Source of the DNA: Streptomyces sp. NBC_01408
Lineage (GTDB): Bacteria; Actinomycetota; Actinomycetes; Streptomycetales; Streptomycetaceae
Assembly (NCBI RefSeq): GCF_026340255.1
Contig: NZ_JAPEPJ010000002.1
Location: 1,054,001 to 1,118,000 of the forward strand
DNA: 64,000 nt
Direction of reading: 5' to 3'
Position numbers and translations under genes: made by a program
Notes under the pieces: model-generated
The model's database searches: none
Told to the model about the DNA's origin: nothing
Seen by the model: the letters and a program-made list of their open reading frames with translations, nothing else
Shown here: positions 1 through 8,567 of the stretch, piece by piece
Layout of the letters: every line of letters begins with the position of its first letter
Numbering within the stretch: the first letter of the stretch is position 1

Positions 1-107
1 ATCACCGGCTGCCGCAGCCACCGCGCACAGCGCCCCGCGGCATGGGCGACGACCATGACGACGGCCGAGGCGCCGACGAAGTGCGTGACCATCGCGTCCG
101 GGCTCAT
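1..107 (-). CDS. Kef-type cation/proton antiporter, N-terminus only
   Basis: Only the first 35 codons are inside the window; the rest lies before position 1. The start ATG at 107-105 has a G-rich Shine-Dalgarno stretch just upstream. The visible peptide begins MSPDAMVTHFVG, continues with a hydrophobic segment, and ends ARWLRQPVI. The pattern of a first helix followed by R..R.(G/R)QP.VIGE is typical of the CPA2/Kef family of K+/H+ or Na+/H+ antiporters, where this loop follows the first membrane helix. Function is inferred from this short stretch only, and another membrane protein with a similar N-terminus cannot be excluded. Confidence 0.5.
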   Translation of the reverse strand, partial: MSPDAMVTHFVGASAVVMVVAHAAGRCARWLRQPV

Positions 108-648
108 GGGACCCCCTGCGGGCGGGACGGGGACGGGCCCGGCCGAGTATGACGCCCGCGGGACGCGCACCCGCATCGCTTCCGGTGAACGGCCCGGGAC
201 TTCCGGAACTGCATTCCACGGACCTGGCGTTTCTCGGTGTTCCGGACCGGTGTTGGTCACACGTCGGTCACACGGCCAACCGGTCCAGCTCGGGGCAAGG
301 CGGAAGGCTCCGAGACCCTGCCCCGCCATGTCCGGTGACCGTTCTGGCGCAATCGAACAGCGCCAGACGGCGGTCGCTTCCGAAGTGGTGAACATCTGCT
401 GTCCGTGCGCAGAGAACTCCGTGATCGCGGATGCTCGTGCCCATCTGGTACCGGACCCCACCCACCCCGTCGAAGCCTTGGGATCGACAGAGCGCCGCGT
501 CCTCACACCGCACCGATCCGGCGGAATTCATGTGTAGCCCGGGGGAACAAGGACGAGAGGATGCCCGACTGCAGCTCGCGGACGGCTCTATGTGTACCCG
601 TGACGCTTCCAAGCGGGCGGTTCTCTGTGCCTGATGACGGGCGTCAAT
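108..648. other. 541-bp stretch with no supportable gene
   Basis: Short open frames occur on both strands, but none has a ribosome-binding site, Streptomyces-like third-position GC bias or a recognisable domain. Composition is visibly lower in GC than the window average. It lies between the antiporter start and an orphan gene, and may be decayed accessory DNA. A GTTGGTCAC motif near 251 resembles a duplicated one at 1378-1398. Confidence 0.4.
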
Positions 649-1227
649 TCAAGGAAGGCACGGAACGAGCTCCAGCCAGGCTCGCGTCGCCCGGAAGGCA
701 GGGTCGTCACCCTCCAGGAGCGTGCGGAGGGGAAGCAGCGGAGTCAGCATGTTCTTGATCCGGCGTAGTTGCAGCATCTGATCCCGCGGTGCTGATTCCC
801 ACCCTTCGGCGAGCCGCGCGCCTGCCTCCAGCGGCACTCCCACGTTCTGCAGGATCTCTGAGCAGAGAGCGGGAAGGTCCCGAGCCGCATCCGCGTCACT
901 CACCCCGAACTCCCGGATCATGTAGGCACGCACGTTGGCAGAATCGGCCATCGCCTGCTGTGGCGTCTGGCTCAGCTCCTTTCTTGAGATTGCGGAGAGA
1001 GCGAGGCGACCCCAGCGGAGCCTTGTTTCGTCTGAGAAACCAGGGGACTGCATGCCGCCGACGGCGAAATCGCGCAACTGTTCCCAGTGCTCCAGGGAGC
1101 AGGCCCTCGCTTCGGTTGTCAGCAGGTACCGTTCCAGGTCCTCCAGCGAAGAACCGAGGAACCGGCGCCCGCTCCCGTGGCAGCCGCGCGTCTCAGGGGA
1201 ACGGTCAGAGGATGGGGACTCCGGCAC
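649..1227 (-). CDS. Hypothetical protein, about 192 aa, lower-GC orphan
   Basis: I do not recognise the family. The GTG at 1227 was chosen because AAGGGAG lies about 9 bases upstream; a TTG at 1233 is in frame but too close to that site. The product is predicted soluble, with no signal peptide or membrane segment. Residues about 30-190 have a balanced, helix-compatible composition unlike an antisense shadow, including LEDLERYLLTTE, MQSPGFSDETRLRWGRLAL and ARAWLELVPCLP. Codon use is less GC-biased than in neighbouring genes, which suggests transfer. It sits about 220 bp from tRNA-Leu, a common integration target. Another open frame (ending ..GKGAFERAGVPIL, stop at 1205) overlaps its start and may be the tail of a decayed neighbour. 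Confidence 0.55.
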   Translation of the reverse strand: MPESPSSDRSPETRGCHGSGRRFLGSSLEDLERYLLTTEARACSLEHWEQLRDFAVGGMQSPGFSDETRLRWGRLALSAISRKELSQTPQQAMADSANVRAYMIREFGVSDADAARDLPALCSEILQNVGVPLEAGARLAEGWESAPRDQMLQLRRIKNMLTPLLPLRTLLEGDDPAFRATRAWLELVPCLP

Positions 1228-1411
1228 GTTCAAACGCTCCCTTCCCGATGATGATGTCGGCCTGACCCACCGCCGTCTCCGGGATGCTCCGCTGTGAACT
1301 GTCTACGCCACTACCGGCGTGCGGCGCAGGGCGGCTCTGAGCCTGTCCGCCGTGCTGTAGGGCAAGATCGCTGGGCTGTTGGTCACGTGGTTGGTCACGC
1401 CACAGCCAGGC

Positions 1412-1443
1412 AAAGCAAAAGAACCCCACCGAAGTGGGGTTCT
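1412..1443 (-). terminator. Rho-independent terminator of tRNA-Leu
   Basis: A perfect 9-bp stem (GAACCCCAC / GTGGGGTTC, loop CGAA) at 1421-1442 lies immediately 3' of the tRNA on the minus strand. On that strand it is followed by a T-rich run (TTTTGCTTT). Confidence 0.85.
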
Positions 1444-1446
1444 TGC

Positions 1447-1534
1447 TGGTGTCCGAGGGGGGACTTGAACCCCCACGCCCGATAAAGGGCACTAGCACCT
1501 CAAGCTAGCGCGTCTGCCATTCCGCCACCCGGAC
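1447..1534 (-). tRNA. tRNA-Leu (anticodon GAG)
   Basis: The minus strand folds as a class II tRNA. The acceptor stem is GTCCGGG with CTCGGAC, discriminator A, and CCA is encoded in the genome. The anticodon stem CTAGC/GCTAG holds the loop TTGAGGT, giving anticodon GAG. There is a long variable arm and a T-loop GTTCAAGTC. The long variable arm and anticodon identify leucine. The terminator follows directly, so it is probably a single transcript. Confidence 0.95.
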
Positions 1535-1662
1535 TAGGTGGTCGACCCCGGTTTCCCGCGGCGACATGGACAACAATAGCAAAGGATCGGCGGGGTCCCG
1601 ACCACATTTTCGCTCGGCCGCAGTCCCGCCACGCCGCGCTGACCTGCACGCATGCACAGCAC

Positions 1663-1693
1663 GACGCCGCGAGACGGATCGTCTCGCGGCGTC
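1663..1693 (-). terminator. Terminator downstream of the KAS III gene
   Basis: A perfect 14-bp stem (left arm 1663-1676, right arm 1680-1693, loop GAT) lies about 85 bp past the fabH-like stop codon. There is no long T tract, as is common for GC-rich Streptomyces terminators. It also separates the gene from the tRNA. Confidence 0.7.
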
Positions 1694-1776
1694 TGGCGGG
1701 CTTCGGCGGCGCCCCCGGCGGCCAACCCGCCCAGGGCTCAGGGGCGTCGGCCGGACGGCGGGCCGTGCGGTCCGGC

Positions 1777-2718
1777 TCAGGGGCAGCGGATGACCTGGCC
1801 CGCGTACGAGAGGTTGCCGCCGAAGCCGAAGAGCAGGACCGGGGCCCCGGAGGGGATCTCGCCGCGCTCGACCAGCTTGGACAGGGCCATCGGGATGCTG
1901 GCGGCCGAGGTGTTGCCGGAGTCGACCACGTCGCGGGCGACGACTGCGTTGACCGCGCCGATCTTCTGGGCGAGCGGCTCGATGATCCGCAGGTTGGCCT
2001 GGTGCAGGACGACCGCGGCCAGGTCCTCCGGGGTGACCCCGGCCTTCTCGCACACCTTGCGGGCGAGCGGCGGGAGCTGGCTGGTGGTCCAGCGGTAGAC
2101 GGACTGGCCCTCCTGCGCGAAGACCGGCGGCGAGCCCTCGATGCGGACCGCGTGGCCCATCTCCGGGACCGAACCCCACAGCACCGGGCCGATGCCCGGC
2201 TCCGCGCTGGCCTCCACGACCGCCGCGCCCGCGCCGTCGCCGGTGAGGACGCAGGTGGTGCGGTCGGACCAGTCGGTGATCTCGGTCATCTTGTCGGCGC
2301 CGATGACCAGGGCGCGGGTGGCGGAGCCGGCCCGGATCGCGTGGTCGGCGGTGGCCAGGGCGTGCGTGAAGCCCGAGCAGACCACGTTGAGGTCCATGAC
2401 CGCGGGACCGCCGCCCATGCCCAGCTTGGCGGCGACGCGCGCGGCCATGTTGGGCGAGCGGTCGATCGCGGTGGAGGTGGCGACCAGGACGAGGTCGATG
2501 TCGTCGGGGCTCAGTCCGGCGCTCGCCAGGGCCTTGCCCGCCGCGTGGAAGGCCAGCTCGTCGACCGGCTCGTCGGGGCCCGCGATGTGGCGGGTCTTGA
2601 TGCCGACCCGGGACCGGATCCACTCGTCGGTGGTGTCGACCATGGCCGCGAGGTCCTCGTTGGTGAGCACTCTCGCGGGCTGGTAGTGCCCTAGCGCCAC
2701 CACTCGTGAACCGGTCAT
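1777..2718 (-). CDS. Beta-ketoacyl-ACP synthase III (FabH-like), 313 aa
   Basis: KAS III condenses an acyl-CoA starter with malonyl-ACP to begin fatty acid or polyketide synthesis. The full thiolase fold is present. The catalytic triad is visible: Cys114 in [10 protein letters not shown], His239 in VLHQANLRI and Asn269 in DSGNTSAAS. The glycine-rich C-terminal [15 protein letters not shown] is also typical. The start is the ATG at 2718, where the conserved N-terminus [16 protein letters not shown] begins; the open frame continues upstream but without family similarity. No acpP, fabD or fabF is adjacent, unlike the main fab operon, so this is probably an additional KAS III for a specialised or alternative starter rather than the housekeeping copy. 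It is divergent from fdhD and followed by a strong hairpin. Confidence 0.9.
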   Translation of the reverse strand: MTGSRVVALGHYQPARVLTNEDLAAMVDTTDEWIRSRVGIKTRHIAGPDEPVDELAFHAAGKALASAGLSPDDIDLVLVATSTAIDRSPNMAARVAAKLGMGGGPAVMDLNVVCSGFTHALATADHAIRAGSATRALVIGADKMTEITDWSDRTTCVLTGDGAGAAVVEASAEPGIGPVLWGSVPEMGHAVRIEGSPPVFAQEGQSVYRWTTSQLPPLARKVCEKAGVTPEDLAAVVLHQANLRIIEPLAQKIGAVNAVVARDVVDSGNTSAASIPMALSKLVERGEIPSGAPVLLFGFGGNLSYAGQVIRCP

Positions 2719-2923
2719 GGGCGGGGTCCCCCCTCGTACGGAAGTCAGGATCACCCAGCTTCTCCTGCTACTGGTGGGTACGGGTGCGCGTGACCCGACA
2801 GGATTCCGGGGGAGGAATTTGGAGCTTCCCGAGGATCTACCTGCCGGGAGCCGCGTGCGAAGCGGAACCGGGAGAATGACCTCGTCGGATACAGACGAAA
2901 ACCGAAGGGGTGGGCTGATCACC

Positions 2924-3754
2924 ATGGGACGGGTCACCGAGCGTCGCCGCGTCGTCCGGATCCGGAACGGCACCGCCGGGATCCGGCCGGACACGCTGGT
3001 GACCGAGGAACCGCTGGAGATTCGGCTGAACGGCAAGCCGCTGGCCATCACGATGCGGACCCCCGGCGACGATTTCGCGCTGGCGGTGGGCTTCCTGGTG
3101 AGCGAAGGGGTCCTCGGCTCCGCCTCGGACGTGCGGGCCGTCACCTACTGCGAGGGCGCGGACGAGGACGGAGTCAACACCTACAACGTCGTGAACGTGC
3201 AGCTGGCCGCCGGCGTGCCGGTGCCGGACATCACACTGGAGCGGAACGTCTACACCACCTCCTCCTGCGGCCTGTGCGGGAAGGCCAGCCTGGACGCCGT
3301 CCGTACCGCGACCCGTTTCCCGGGGGCCGCCGCCGACGATGCGGTACGGGTCCCCGCGCGGCTCCTCGGCACGCTCCCGGACCGGCTCCGCGCGGCCCAG
3401 AAGGTCTTCGACCGGACCGGCGGGCTGCACGCGGCCGGCCTGTTCTCGGCCGAGGGCGAGCTGCTGGACGTACGGGAGGACGTGGGGCGGCACAACGCCG
3501 TCGACAAGGTGGTCGGCCGGGCCCTGCGCGAGGGCAGGCTGCCGCTGACCGGGGCCGTCCTGCTGGTGTCGGGCCGGGCCTCCTTCGAGCTCGCGCAGAA
3601 GGCCGTCATGGCGGGCATCCCGGTCCTGGCCGCCGTCTCGGCCCCGTCCTCGCTCGCCGTGGACCTGGCGCTGGAGTCGGGGCTGACGCTGGTGGGGTTC
3701 CTGCGCGGGGCGGACATGAACATCTACGCGGGCGAGGAGCGGATCACCCTCTGA
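2924..3754 (+). CDS. fdhD: Formate dehydrogenase accessory sulfurtransferase FdhD
   Basis: FdhD transfers sulfur from the cysteine desulfurase IscS to the molybdenum cofactor of formate dehydrogenase, and is required for its activity. The 276-residue product has the family-defining motif [10 protein letters not shown] with Cys115 and Cys118, the N-terminal [20 protein letters not shown], and the cofactor-site segment [10 protein letters not shown]. Start: ATG 2924, where conservation begins and GAAGGGG lies 13 bases upstream; an in-frame ATG at 2876 would add 16 residues. No formate dehydrogenase gene is in the window, so its partner must be elsewhere. It is transcribed away from the KAS III gene with 205 bp between the two starts. 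Confidence 0.93.
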   Translation: MGRVTERRRVVRIRNGTAGIRPDTLVTEEPLEIRLNGKPLAITMRTPGDDFALAVGFLVSEGVLGSASDVRAVTYCEGADEDGVNTYNVVNVQLAAGVPVPDITLERNVYTTSSCGLCGKASLDAVRTATRFPGAAADDAVRVPARLLGTLPDRLRAAQKVFDRTGGLHAAGLFSAEGELLDVREDVGRHNAVDKVVGRALREGRLPLTGAVLLVSGRASFELAQKAVMAGIPVLAAVSAPSSLAVDLALESGLTLVGFLRGADMNIYAGEERITL

Positions 3755-3812
3755 GGAGCGGATCGCCCTCTGGTGCTGTGACCGGAAAGATCCACCGGGG
3801 CGCCCGCCCGCC

Positions 3813-4253
3813 TCAGCGGTTCCGGCGGGTGCGGCGGGAGGAAGAGGACGGGGACGCGGCCGGCTTCGGGTCCGGGGGCTCGATGCGGTGGAGGTCGAGC
3901 GTGGCCGGGAGGGGGGTGGAGCCCGGCCCGCCGGATTCGGCCCAGGCGATGATCTCGTCGGTGGCGGTGTCGTCCAGGGCCCAGCCGAACCAGGCCGCGC
4001 GGGCGCCCCGGCGGCGGGCCTCGCTGGTGGGCTGGACCACGATCACGTTGGCCTGCGCGCAGGGGCCGAGGCAGTCGCTCGTACGGACGGCCAGCTGGCC
4101 CTCGGAGGCGGCGGCCGCCGCGCGCAGCCGGGCGAGCTGCCCGGCGTGGTCGGAGCCGGGGTTCTTGCGGGGGTCTCCGCAGCAGCAGCCGCGGCAGACC
4201 ACCAGGGTGCAGGGGCGTTCGGCGCGGGCGGCGATCGGGCGTGTCCAGGTCAC
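3813..4253 (-). CDS. Thioredoxin-like [2Fe-2S] ferredoxin domain protein
   Basis: A 146-residue cytoplasmic protein. The N-terminal LVVCRGCCCGD and the later TSDCLGPCAQANV give the C-x(n)-C...C-L-G-x-C pattern of thioredoxin-fold [2Fe-2S] ferredoxins. The third cysteine of CRGCCCG gives extra candidate ligands. The C-terminus is a low-complexity Ser/Arg tail (SSSSRRTRRNR). It lies 9 bp downstream of the bile-acid-type symporter in the same direction, so the two are probably cotranscribed, though no functional link is obvious. The specific electron-transfer partner is unknown. Confidence 0.8.
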   Translation of the reverse strand: MTWTRPIAARAERPCTLVVCRGCCCGDPRKNPGSDHAGQLARLRAAAAASEGQLAVRTSDCLGPCAQANVIVVQPTSEARRRGARAAWFGWALDDTATDEIIAWAESGGPGSTPLPATLDLHRIEPPDPKPAASPSSSSRRTRRNR

Positions 4254-4262
4254 CGCCGCACG

Positions 4263-5330
4263 TTACCGGGCCTGCGGGGCGGGGTGTTGGGCGGGCCGGG
4301 AGACGTCCGCCACACGCCCGGCGGGAAGTTCGGCGCCGGAGTGCTCGGCCGGGTCCTGGGCGCGGCGGCGGGCGAGGACCGCGCAGACCATCAGCTGCAT
4401 CTGGTGGAACAGCATCAGCGGCAGCACGGCGAGGCTCGCCTGGGCCCCGAACAGGACGCTGGCCATGGGGAGTCCGGCGGCCAGGCTCTTCTTCGACCCG
4501 GCGAACTGGATGGCCACGCGGTCGGCGCGGCCGAAGCCGAGCCGCTTCGCGCCGTACCAGCTGACGAGGAGCATGACGGCGAGGAGCACGGCCTCCACCA
4601 GCAGCAGGCCGCCGAGGCGCGGGAGGCTCACCTGGTGCCAGATGCCCGCGGCCATGCCCGCGCTGAAGGCCGCGTAGACGACGAGCAGGATCGAAGCCCG
4701 GTCGACGCGGCCGAGGACCCGCTTGTTGCGTGCGAGGAAGTCACCGACCCAGCGGCGCAGGAACTGTCCCAGGAGGAAGGGCAGCAGGAGCTGGAGGACG
4801 ATCCTGAGCAGGGAGCCGAGGGAGAAGCCGCCCGCGCCGCCGCCGAGCAGGGCGGCGGCGAGGAGGGGGGTGAGGAGGATCCCGGCGAGGCTGGAGAAGG
4901 AGCCGGCGCAGATCGCCGCGGGGACGTTTCCGCGGGCCATCGACGTGAAGGCGATGGAGGACTGGATGGTCGAGGGGACCAGGCAGAGGAAGAGCAGGCC
5001 GCTGTAGAGCGGGGGCGTCAGCAGGGTCGGGACCAGGCCCCGGGCGGCCAGGCCCAGGAGCGGGAAGAGCAGGAAGGTGCAGGCGAGCACGGTGACGTGG
5101 AGCCGCCAGTGGCGCAGTCCGTCGAGGGCCTCGCGGGTGGAGAGCCGCGCGCCGTAGAGGAAGAAGAGCAGGGCCACGGCGGCGGTGGCGGCGCCGTCGG
5201 CGACGGTCGCGGCCTCGCCGCGGGCGGGCAGCAGCGCTGCGAGGCCGACGGTGCCGAGCAGGGCCAGGACGTACGGGTCCAGGGGCAGCCGGGCGGGGAG
5301 GTGCGGACGGCGCATGGGCAGGGTGCTCAC
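4263..5330 (-). CDS. Bile acid:sodium symporter family protein (YfeH/PF13593-like)
   Basis: A 355-residue integral membrane protein with about nine to ten hydrophobic helices. The signature region is FLCLVPSTIQSSIAFTSMARGN, and FAGSKKSLAAGLPMASVLFG matches the crossover region of the SBF-like family PF13593. Members transport organic anions, but the substrate of this actinobacterial branch is not established. It is divergent from a LysR regulator with 141 bp between the start codons, an arrangement that usually means the regulator controls the transporter. A short Ala/Pro/Arg C-terminal tail is probably cytoplasmic. Confidence 0.85.
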   Translation of the reverse strand: MSTLPMRRPHLPARLPLDPYVLALLGTVGLAALLPARGEAATVADGAATAAVALLFFLYGARLSTREALDGLRHWRLHVTVLACTFLLFPLLGLAARGLVPTLLTPPLYSGLLFLCLVPSTIQSSIAFTSMARGNVPAAICAGSFSSLAGILLTPLLAAALLGGGAGGFSLGSLLRIVLQLLLPFLLGQFLRRWVGDFLARNKRVLGRVDRASILLVVYAAFSAGMAAGIWHQVSLPRLGGLLLVEAVLLAVMLLVSWYGAKRLGFGRADRVAIQFAGSKKSLAAGLPMASVLFGAQASLAVLPLMLFHQMQLMVCAVLARRRAQDPAEHSGAELPAGRVADVSRPAQHPAPQAR

Positions 5331-5431
5331 TTGCTCTAAGTCGTGTCGTCAAAGTCGCGTCTGACTGTCGGGGTGCTCCCTCCATGGTCGGGGGACGGGG
5401 GTCATCGGGAAACCCGCACACCGCACTCACT

Positions 5432-5452
5432 GTCATCTTGAACCGTGATGAC
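5432..5452. promoter_or_regulatory. Inverted repeat in the symporter/LysR intergenic region
   Basis: GTCATC (5432-5437) and GATGAC (5447-5452) form a perfect 6-bp inverted repeat with a 9-bp spacer, 20 bp before the LysR ATG. A further GTCATC lies at 5401-5406. The spacing is suitable for a dimeric HTH protein. It is a candidate operator for the divergent LysR regulator. Confidence 0.4.
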
Positions 5453-5471
5453 CAGGCGTACCCTGGGCGGT

Positions 5472-6323
5472 ATGTACGACCCTGTCCAGCTGCGCACCTT
5501 CCTCACGGTCGCCCAGACCCTCAGCTTCACGCAGGCCGCCGGGCGGCTGGGCGTGGGGCAGTCCACGGTCAGCCAGCACGTGCGGCGGCTGGAGGAGGCG
5601 ACGGGCCGGCCGCTGTTCGCCCGGGACACGCACCGCGTGGAGCTGACGGAGGACGGCGAGGCGCTGCTGGGCTTCGCCCGGACGATCCTGGAGGCCCACG
5701 AGCGGGCGGCGGCCTTCTTCGCGGGAACGCGGCTGCGCGGGCGGCTGCGGTTCGGGGCCTCGGAGGACTTCGTGCTCACGCGGCTGCCGGAGATCCTGGA
5801 GGGCTTCCGGCACGAGCATCCCGAGGTGGATCTGGAGCTGTCGGTGGAGCTGTCGGGCACGCTGCACGAGCGGCTGGACGCGGGGCGCCTCGATCTGGTG
5901 CTGGCGAAGCGGCGGGGGCCGGGGGACGAGCGGGGCCGGCTGGTGTGGCGGGACCGGATGGTGTGGATCGGGGCGGAGGGGCTGCGGGTGGATCCGGAGC
6001 GGCCGGTGCCGCTCATCGTGTTCCCGCCGCCGGGGATCACCCGGGCCCGTGCGCTGGAGGCGCTGGAGCGGGAGGGCCGGGCGTGGCGGATCGCGTGTAC
6101 GAGCGGCAGCCTGAGCGGGCTGGTCGCGGCGGCGCGGGCCGGGCTGGGCGTGATGGCGCACACCCGGGGGCTGATCCCGCCGGGCCTGGTGCGGATCGGC
6201 GGGCTGCCGGAGCTGGGGCCGGTGGACTTCGCGTTGCTCCAGGGGCAGCGGCCGACTGCTGCCGGTGAGGCGTTGGCCGCCGCCGTTCTCGCCGGGGGCG
6301 ACCGGCTCAGCCGGCCGGCCTGA
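5472..6323 (+). CDS. LysR-family transcriptional regulator
   Basis: 283 residues. The N-terminal winged HTH is at about residues 3-60 (LRTFLTVAQTLSFTQAAGRL, then STVSQHVRRLEE), and a periplasmic-binding-like effector domain follows from about 90 (LRFGASEDFVL). The ATG at 5472 gives the family-typical start MYDPVQLRTF; an upstream in-frame ATG at 5445 overlaps the candidate operator and is less likely. It is divergent from the bile-acid-type symporter and probably regulates it. The inducer is unknown. Confidence 0.9.
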   Translation: MYDPVQLRTFLTVAQTLSFTQAAGRLGVGQSTVSQHVRRLEEATGRPLFARDTHRVELTEDGEALLGFARTILEAHERAAAFFAGTRLRGRLRFGASEDFVLTRLPEILEGFRHEHPEVDLELSVELSGTLHERLDAGRLDLVLAKRRGPGDERGRLVWRDRMVWIGAEGLRVDPERPVPLIVFPPPGITRARALEALEREGRAWRIACTSGSLSGLVAAARAGLGVMAHTRGLIPPGLVRIGGLPELGPVDFALLQGQRPTAAGEALAAAVLAGGDRLSRPA

Positions 6324-6440
6324 CCGGCCCGGCCGCGTGGCCCTGACCGGCCCGGCTGCGCCTGCCGGTGGGGGCCGCCGCTGCGCGGGGCTTCCCCCGC
6401 CCCGCCCCTGCCCGGCGCCGCATGTGCGGCTCCGCCGCAC

Positions 6441-6488
6441 GGGGGCTCCGCCCCCGGACCCCCGCGCCTCAAACGCCGGCGAGGCTGG
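6441..6488 (+). repeat. Dispersed GC-rich repeat (family A), copy 1
   Basis: An intergenic copy of a family built as a GGGGCTCCGCCCC hairpin, then GGACCCC, then CGCCTCAAACGCCGGCGAGG and CTG. Other copies are at 11755-11903 (three, inside a coding sequence), 40361-40409 and 63533-63577. This copy lies between the LysR gene and the acyl-CoA ligase and may act as a terminator. The rest of 6324-6619 holds no gene. Confidence 0.8.
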
Positions 6489-6619
6489 ATGTCCCGGAGG
6501 GGCTGGACAGACCCCGCGAGGCCGGAAGTAAAGGAGGTCTTGTGGAGGTATCCGCTGCCTGATCAACTGCCGTCCGGCGTGGAGTAGCGTCACCGCGCCG
6601 CACGGAGAGGAGCGGGGCC

Positions 6620-8443
6620 TTGCGCGAGATCACCGTCCCACCGGTCGCCACGGGCGTGCCCGTCGGGGGCCTGGCCGACGCCGTCTTCCAGCATGCCCGC
6701 CAGGATCCCGGCCGGGTGGTGCTCGGCCGGAAGACCGCGGGGATCTGGCGCGATGTGACCTCTGGGGAGCTGGCGGCGGAGGTACTCGCCCTGGCGAAGG
6801 GGCTGCTGGCCCAGGGGGTGCGGTTCGGGGACCGGGTCGCCGTCATGTCCCGGACCCGGTACGAGTGGACGCTCTTCGACTTCGCCCTGTGGGCGGTCGG
6901 GGCCCAGCCCGTCCCCGTCTACCCCACCTCCTCGACGGAGCAGGTGCACTGGATCCTCTACGACTCCGAGTGCACCGCCTGCGTGGTCGAGAACGAGGAC
7001 CAGGCGATGACCGTGGGCTCGGTGATCGACCGGCTGCCGCAGCTGCGCCTGCTGTGGCAGCTGGACACCGGCGCGGTGGACGACCTCGTCGCCGCCGGGA
7101 GCGGGGTCGCCGAGGACGTGGTGCACCGCCACCGGAGCGCCGTGACCCCCGACTCGATCGCCACCGTCATCTACACCTCCGGTACCACCGGCCGTCCGAA
7201 GGGGTGTGTGCTCACCCACGCCAACTTCATGTACGAGGCCGACACCCTGGTGCACCGATGGGAGTCCGTCTTCCAGGCCCGGGCCGGCGAGCAGCCGTCC
7301 ACCCTGCTCTTCCTGCCGCTGGCCCACGTCTTCGGGCGGATGGTGGAGGTGGCCGCGGTGCGGGCCCGGGTCAAGCTCGGGCACCAGCCCGTGCTGGCGG
7401 CGGCCGAGCTGCTGCCGGATCTCGCCGCGTTCCGGCCGACCTTCGTGCTCGGGGTCCCGTACGTCTTCGAGAAGGTCTTCGCGGCGGCGCGCCGCAAGGC
7501 GGAGGCGGAGGGGCGTACGGGGCCCTTCGACCGGGCGGTGGAGACGGCGGTGCGGTACGCGGAGGCGCGCGAGCAGAAGGCCTTCGGCGTCGGCCCGGGC
7601 CCTTCGGCCGGGCTGCGGATGGAGCACCAGCTCTTCGAGAAGCTGGTCTACGGGAAGGTCCGCGAGGCGATGGGCGGCCGGGTGCGGCACGCCATGTCGG
7701 GCGGTTCGGCGATGTCGCGCCGGCTCGGGCTGTTCTTCGACGGCGCCGGGATCACGGTGTTCGAGGGGTACGGGCTGACCGAGTCGTGCGCGGCGGCGAC
7801 GGCGAACCCGCCGGGGGCGACGAAGTACGGCACGGTGGGCCGGCCGATCCCCGGCAGTACGGTGCACATCGCGGACGACGGGGAGGTCTGGCTGCACGGC
7901 GGCCACATCTTCTCCGGCTACCTCAACGACCCGAGCTCCACGGAGGCGGTGCTGCGCGGCGGCTGGCTGGCGACCGGGGACCTGGGGCGGCTCGACGAGG
8001 GCGGCTACCTCACCATCACGGGCCGCAAGAAGGAGATCCTGGTGACCTCCAACGGCAAGAGCGTGGCCCCCAACGCCCTGGAGGAGCGGGTGCGTTCGCA
8101 CCCACTGGTGGCGCAGTGCGTCCTGGTGGGCAACGACCGTCCCTATATCGCGGCGCTGCTCACGCTGGACATGGAGGGGGTCGCGCACTGGCTGTCGATG
8201 CGCGGGCGTCCGCAGCTGCGGGCGGCGGACCTGGTGAACGACGCGGACCTGACGGCGGAGGTGCGCAGGGCGGTGGTGGCCGCCAACACCCTGGTCTCGC
8301 AGGCCGAGGCGATCCGCAACTTCCGGGTGCTGGCCGAGCAGTTCACGGAGGAGCAGGGGCTGCTCACCCCTTCGCTGAAGCTGAAGCGGCGGGCGATCGA
8401 GAAGGCGTACGCGAGGGAGGTCGCGGCCCTCTACCAGGCATGA
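6620..8443 (+). CDS. AMP-dependent long-chain acyl-CoA ligase (FadD-like)
   Basis: 607 residues, translated from a TTG at 6620 preceded by GGAGAGGAG. It activates a carboxylic acid to an acyl-AMP and then to the CoA thioester. The P-loop-like motif YTSGTTGRPKG (about residues 190-200) is intact. So are the adenylate motif GYGLTESCAA, the ATP-binding TGDLGRLDEGGYL, and the hinge GRKKEILVTSNGKSVAPN. The last matches long-chain acyl-CoA ligases rather than acetyl-CoA synthetase. It precedes a branched-chain-type ABC transporter in the same direction by 124 bp, suggesting the transporter imports the acid this enzyme activates. That link is inference; the substrate is not readable from sequence. 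Confidence 0.9.
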   Translation: MREITVPPVATGVPVGGLADAVFQHARQDPGRVVLGRKTAGIWRDVTSGELAAEVLALAKGLLAQGVRFGDRVAVMSRTRYEWTLFDFALWAVGAQPVPVYPTSSTEQVHWILYDSECTACVVENEDQAMTVGSVIDRLPQLRLLWQLDTGAVDDLVAAGSGVAEDVVHRHRSAVTPDSIATVIYTSGTTGRPKGCVLTHANFMYEADTLVHRWESVFQARAGEQPSTLLFLPLAHVFGRMVEVAAVRARVKLGHQPVLAAAELLPDLAAFRPTFVLGVPYVFEKVFAAARRKAEAEGRTGPFDRAVETAVRYAEAREQKAFGVGPGPSAGLRMEHQLFEKLVYGKVREAMGGRVRHAMSGGSAMSRRLGLFFDGAGITVFEGYGLTESCAAATANPPGATKYGTVGRPIPGSTVHIADDGEVWLHGGHIFSGYLNDPSSTEAVLRGGWLATGDLGRLDEGGYLTITGRKKEILVTSNGKSVAPNALEERVRSHPLVAQCVLVGNDRPYIAALLTLDMEGVAHWLSMRGRPQLRAADLVNDADLTAEVRRAVVAANTLVSQAEAIRNFRVLAEQFTEEQGLLTPSLKLKRRAIEKAYAREVAALYQA

Positions 8444-8475
8444 CGTTCCCTTCCGCCAGGTTCTGACACGGGTTC

Positions 8476-8521
8476 TGACGGGGCATCACTTTACTTCGTC
8501 ATGGATATTGACGATCCGTCA
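8476..8521 (+). promoter_or_regulatory. Cluster of TGACG/CGTCA half-sites before the ABC transporter
   Basis: Half-sites lie at 8476-8480 (TGACG), 8497-8501 (CGTCA), 8509-8513 (TGACG) and 8517-8521 (CGTCA). Adjacent pairs form two overlapping inverted repeats: CGTCA-N7-TGACG and TGACG-ATC-CGTCA. TTGACG at 8508 could also serve as a -35 element. They lie 47-92 bp before the lipoprotein start, a plausible place for transporter-specific regulation. Confidence 0.4.
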
Positions 8522-8567
8522 GGTGCCGCACAGAATGCGGGGATTCCGACCGGAGGGGATCCCTTAC

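Noticed and set aside
1303..1398. 31-codon minus-strand frame (VTNHVTNSPAIL...) between tRNA-Leu and the orphan gene
   Set aside because: Too short, with no convincing ribosome-binding site or known family; kept only as a possible remnant.
1294..1485. Small plus-strand frame ending GDLNPHAR across tRNA-Leu
   Set aside because: It is the familiar false translation of the complementary strand of a tRNA-Leu gene.
1777..2718. Part of a polyketide cluster, suggested by KAS III
   Set aside because: No ketosynthase pair, acyl carrier protein or cyclase is nearby; fdhD and unrelated genes flank it.
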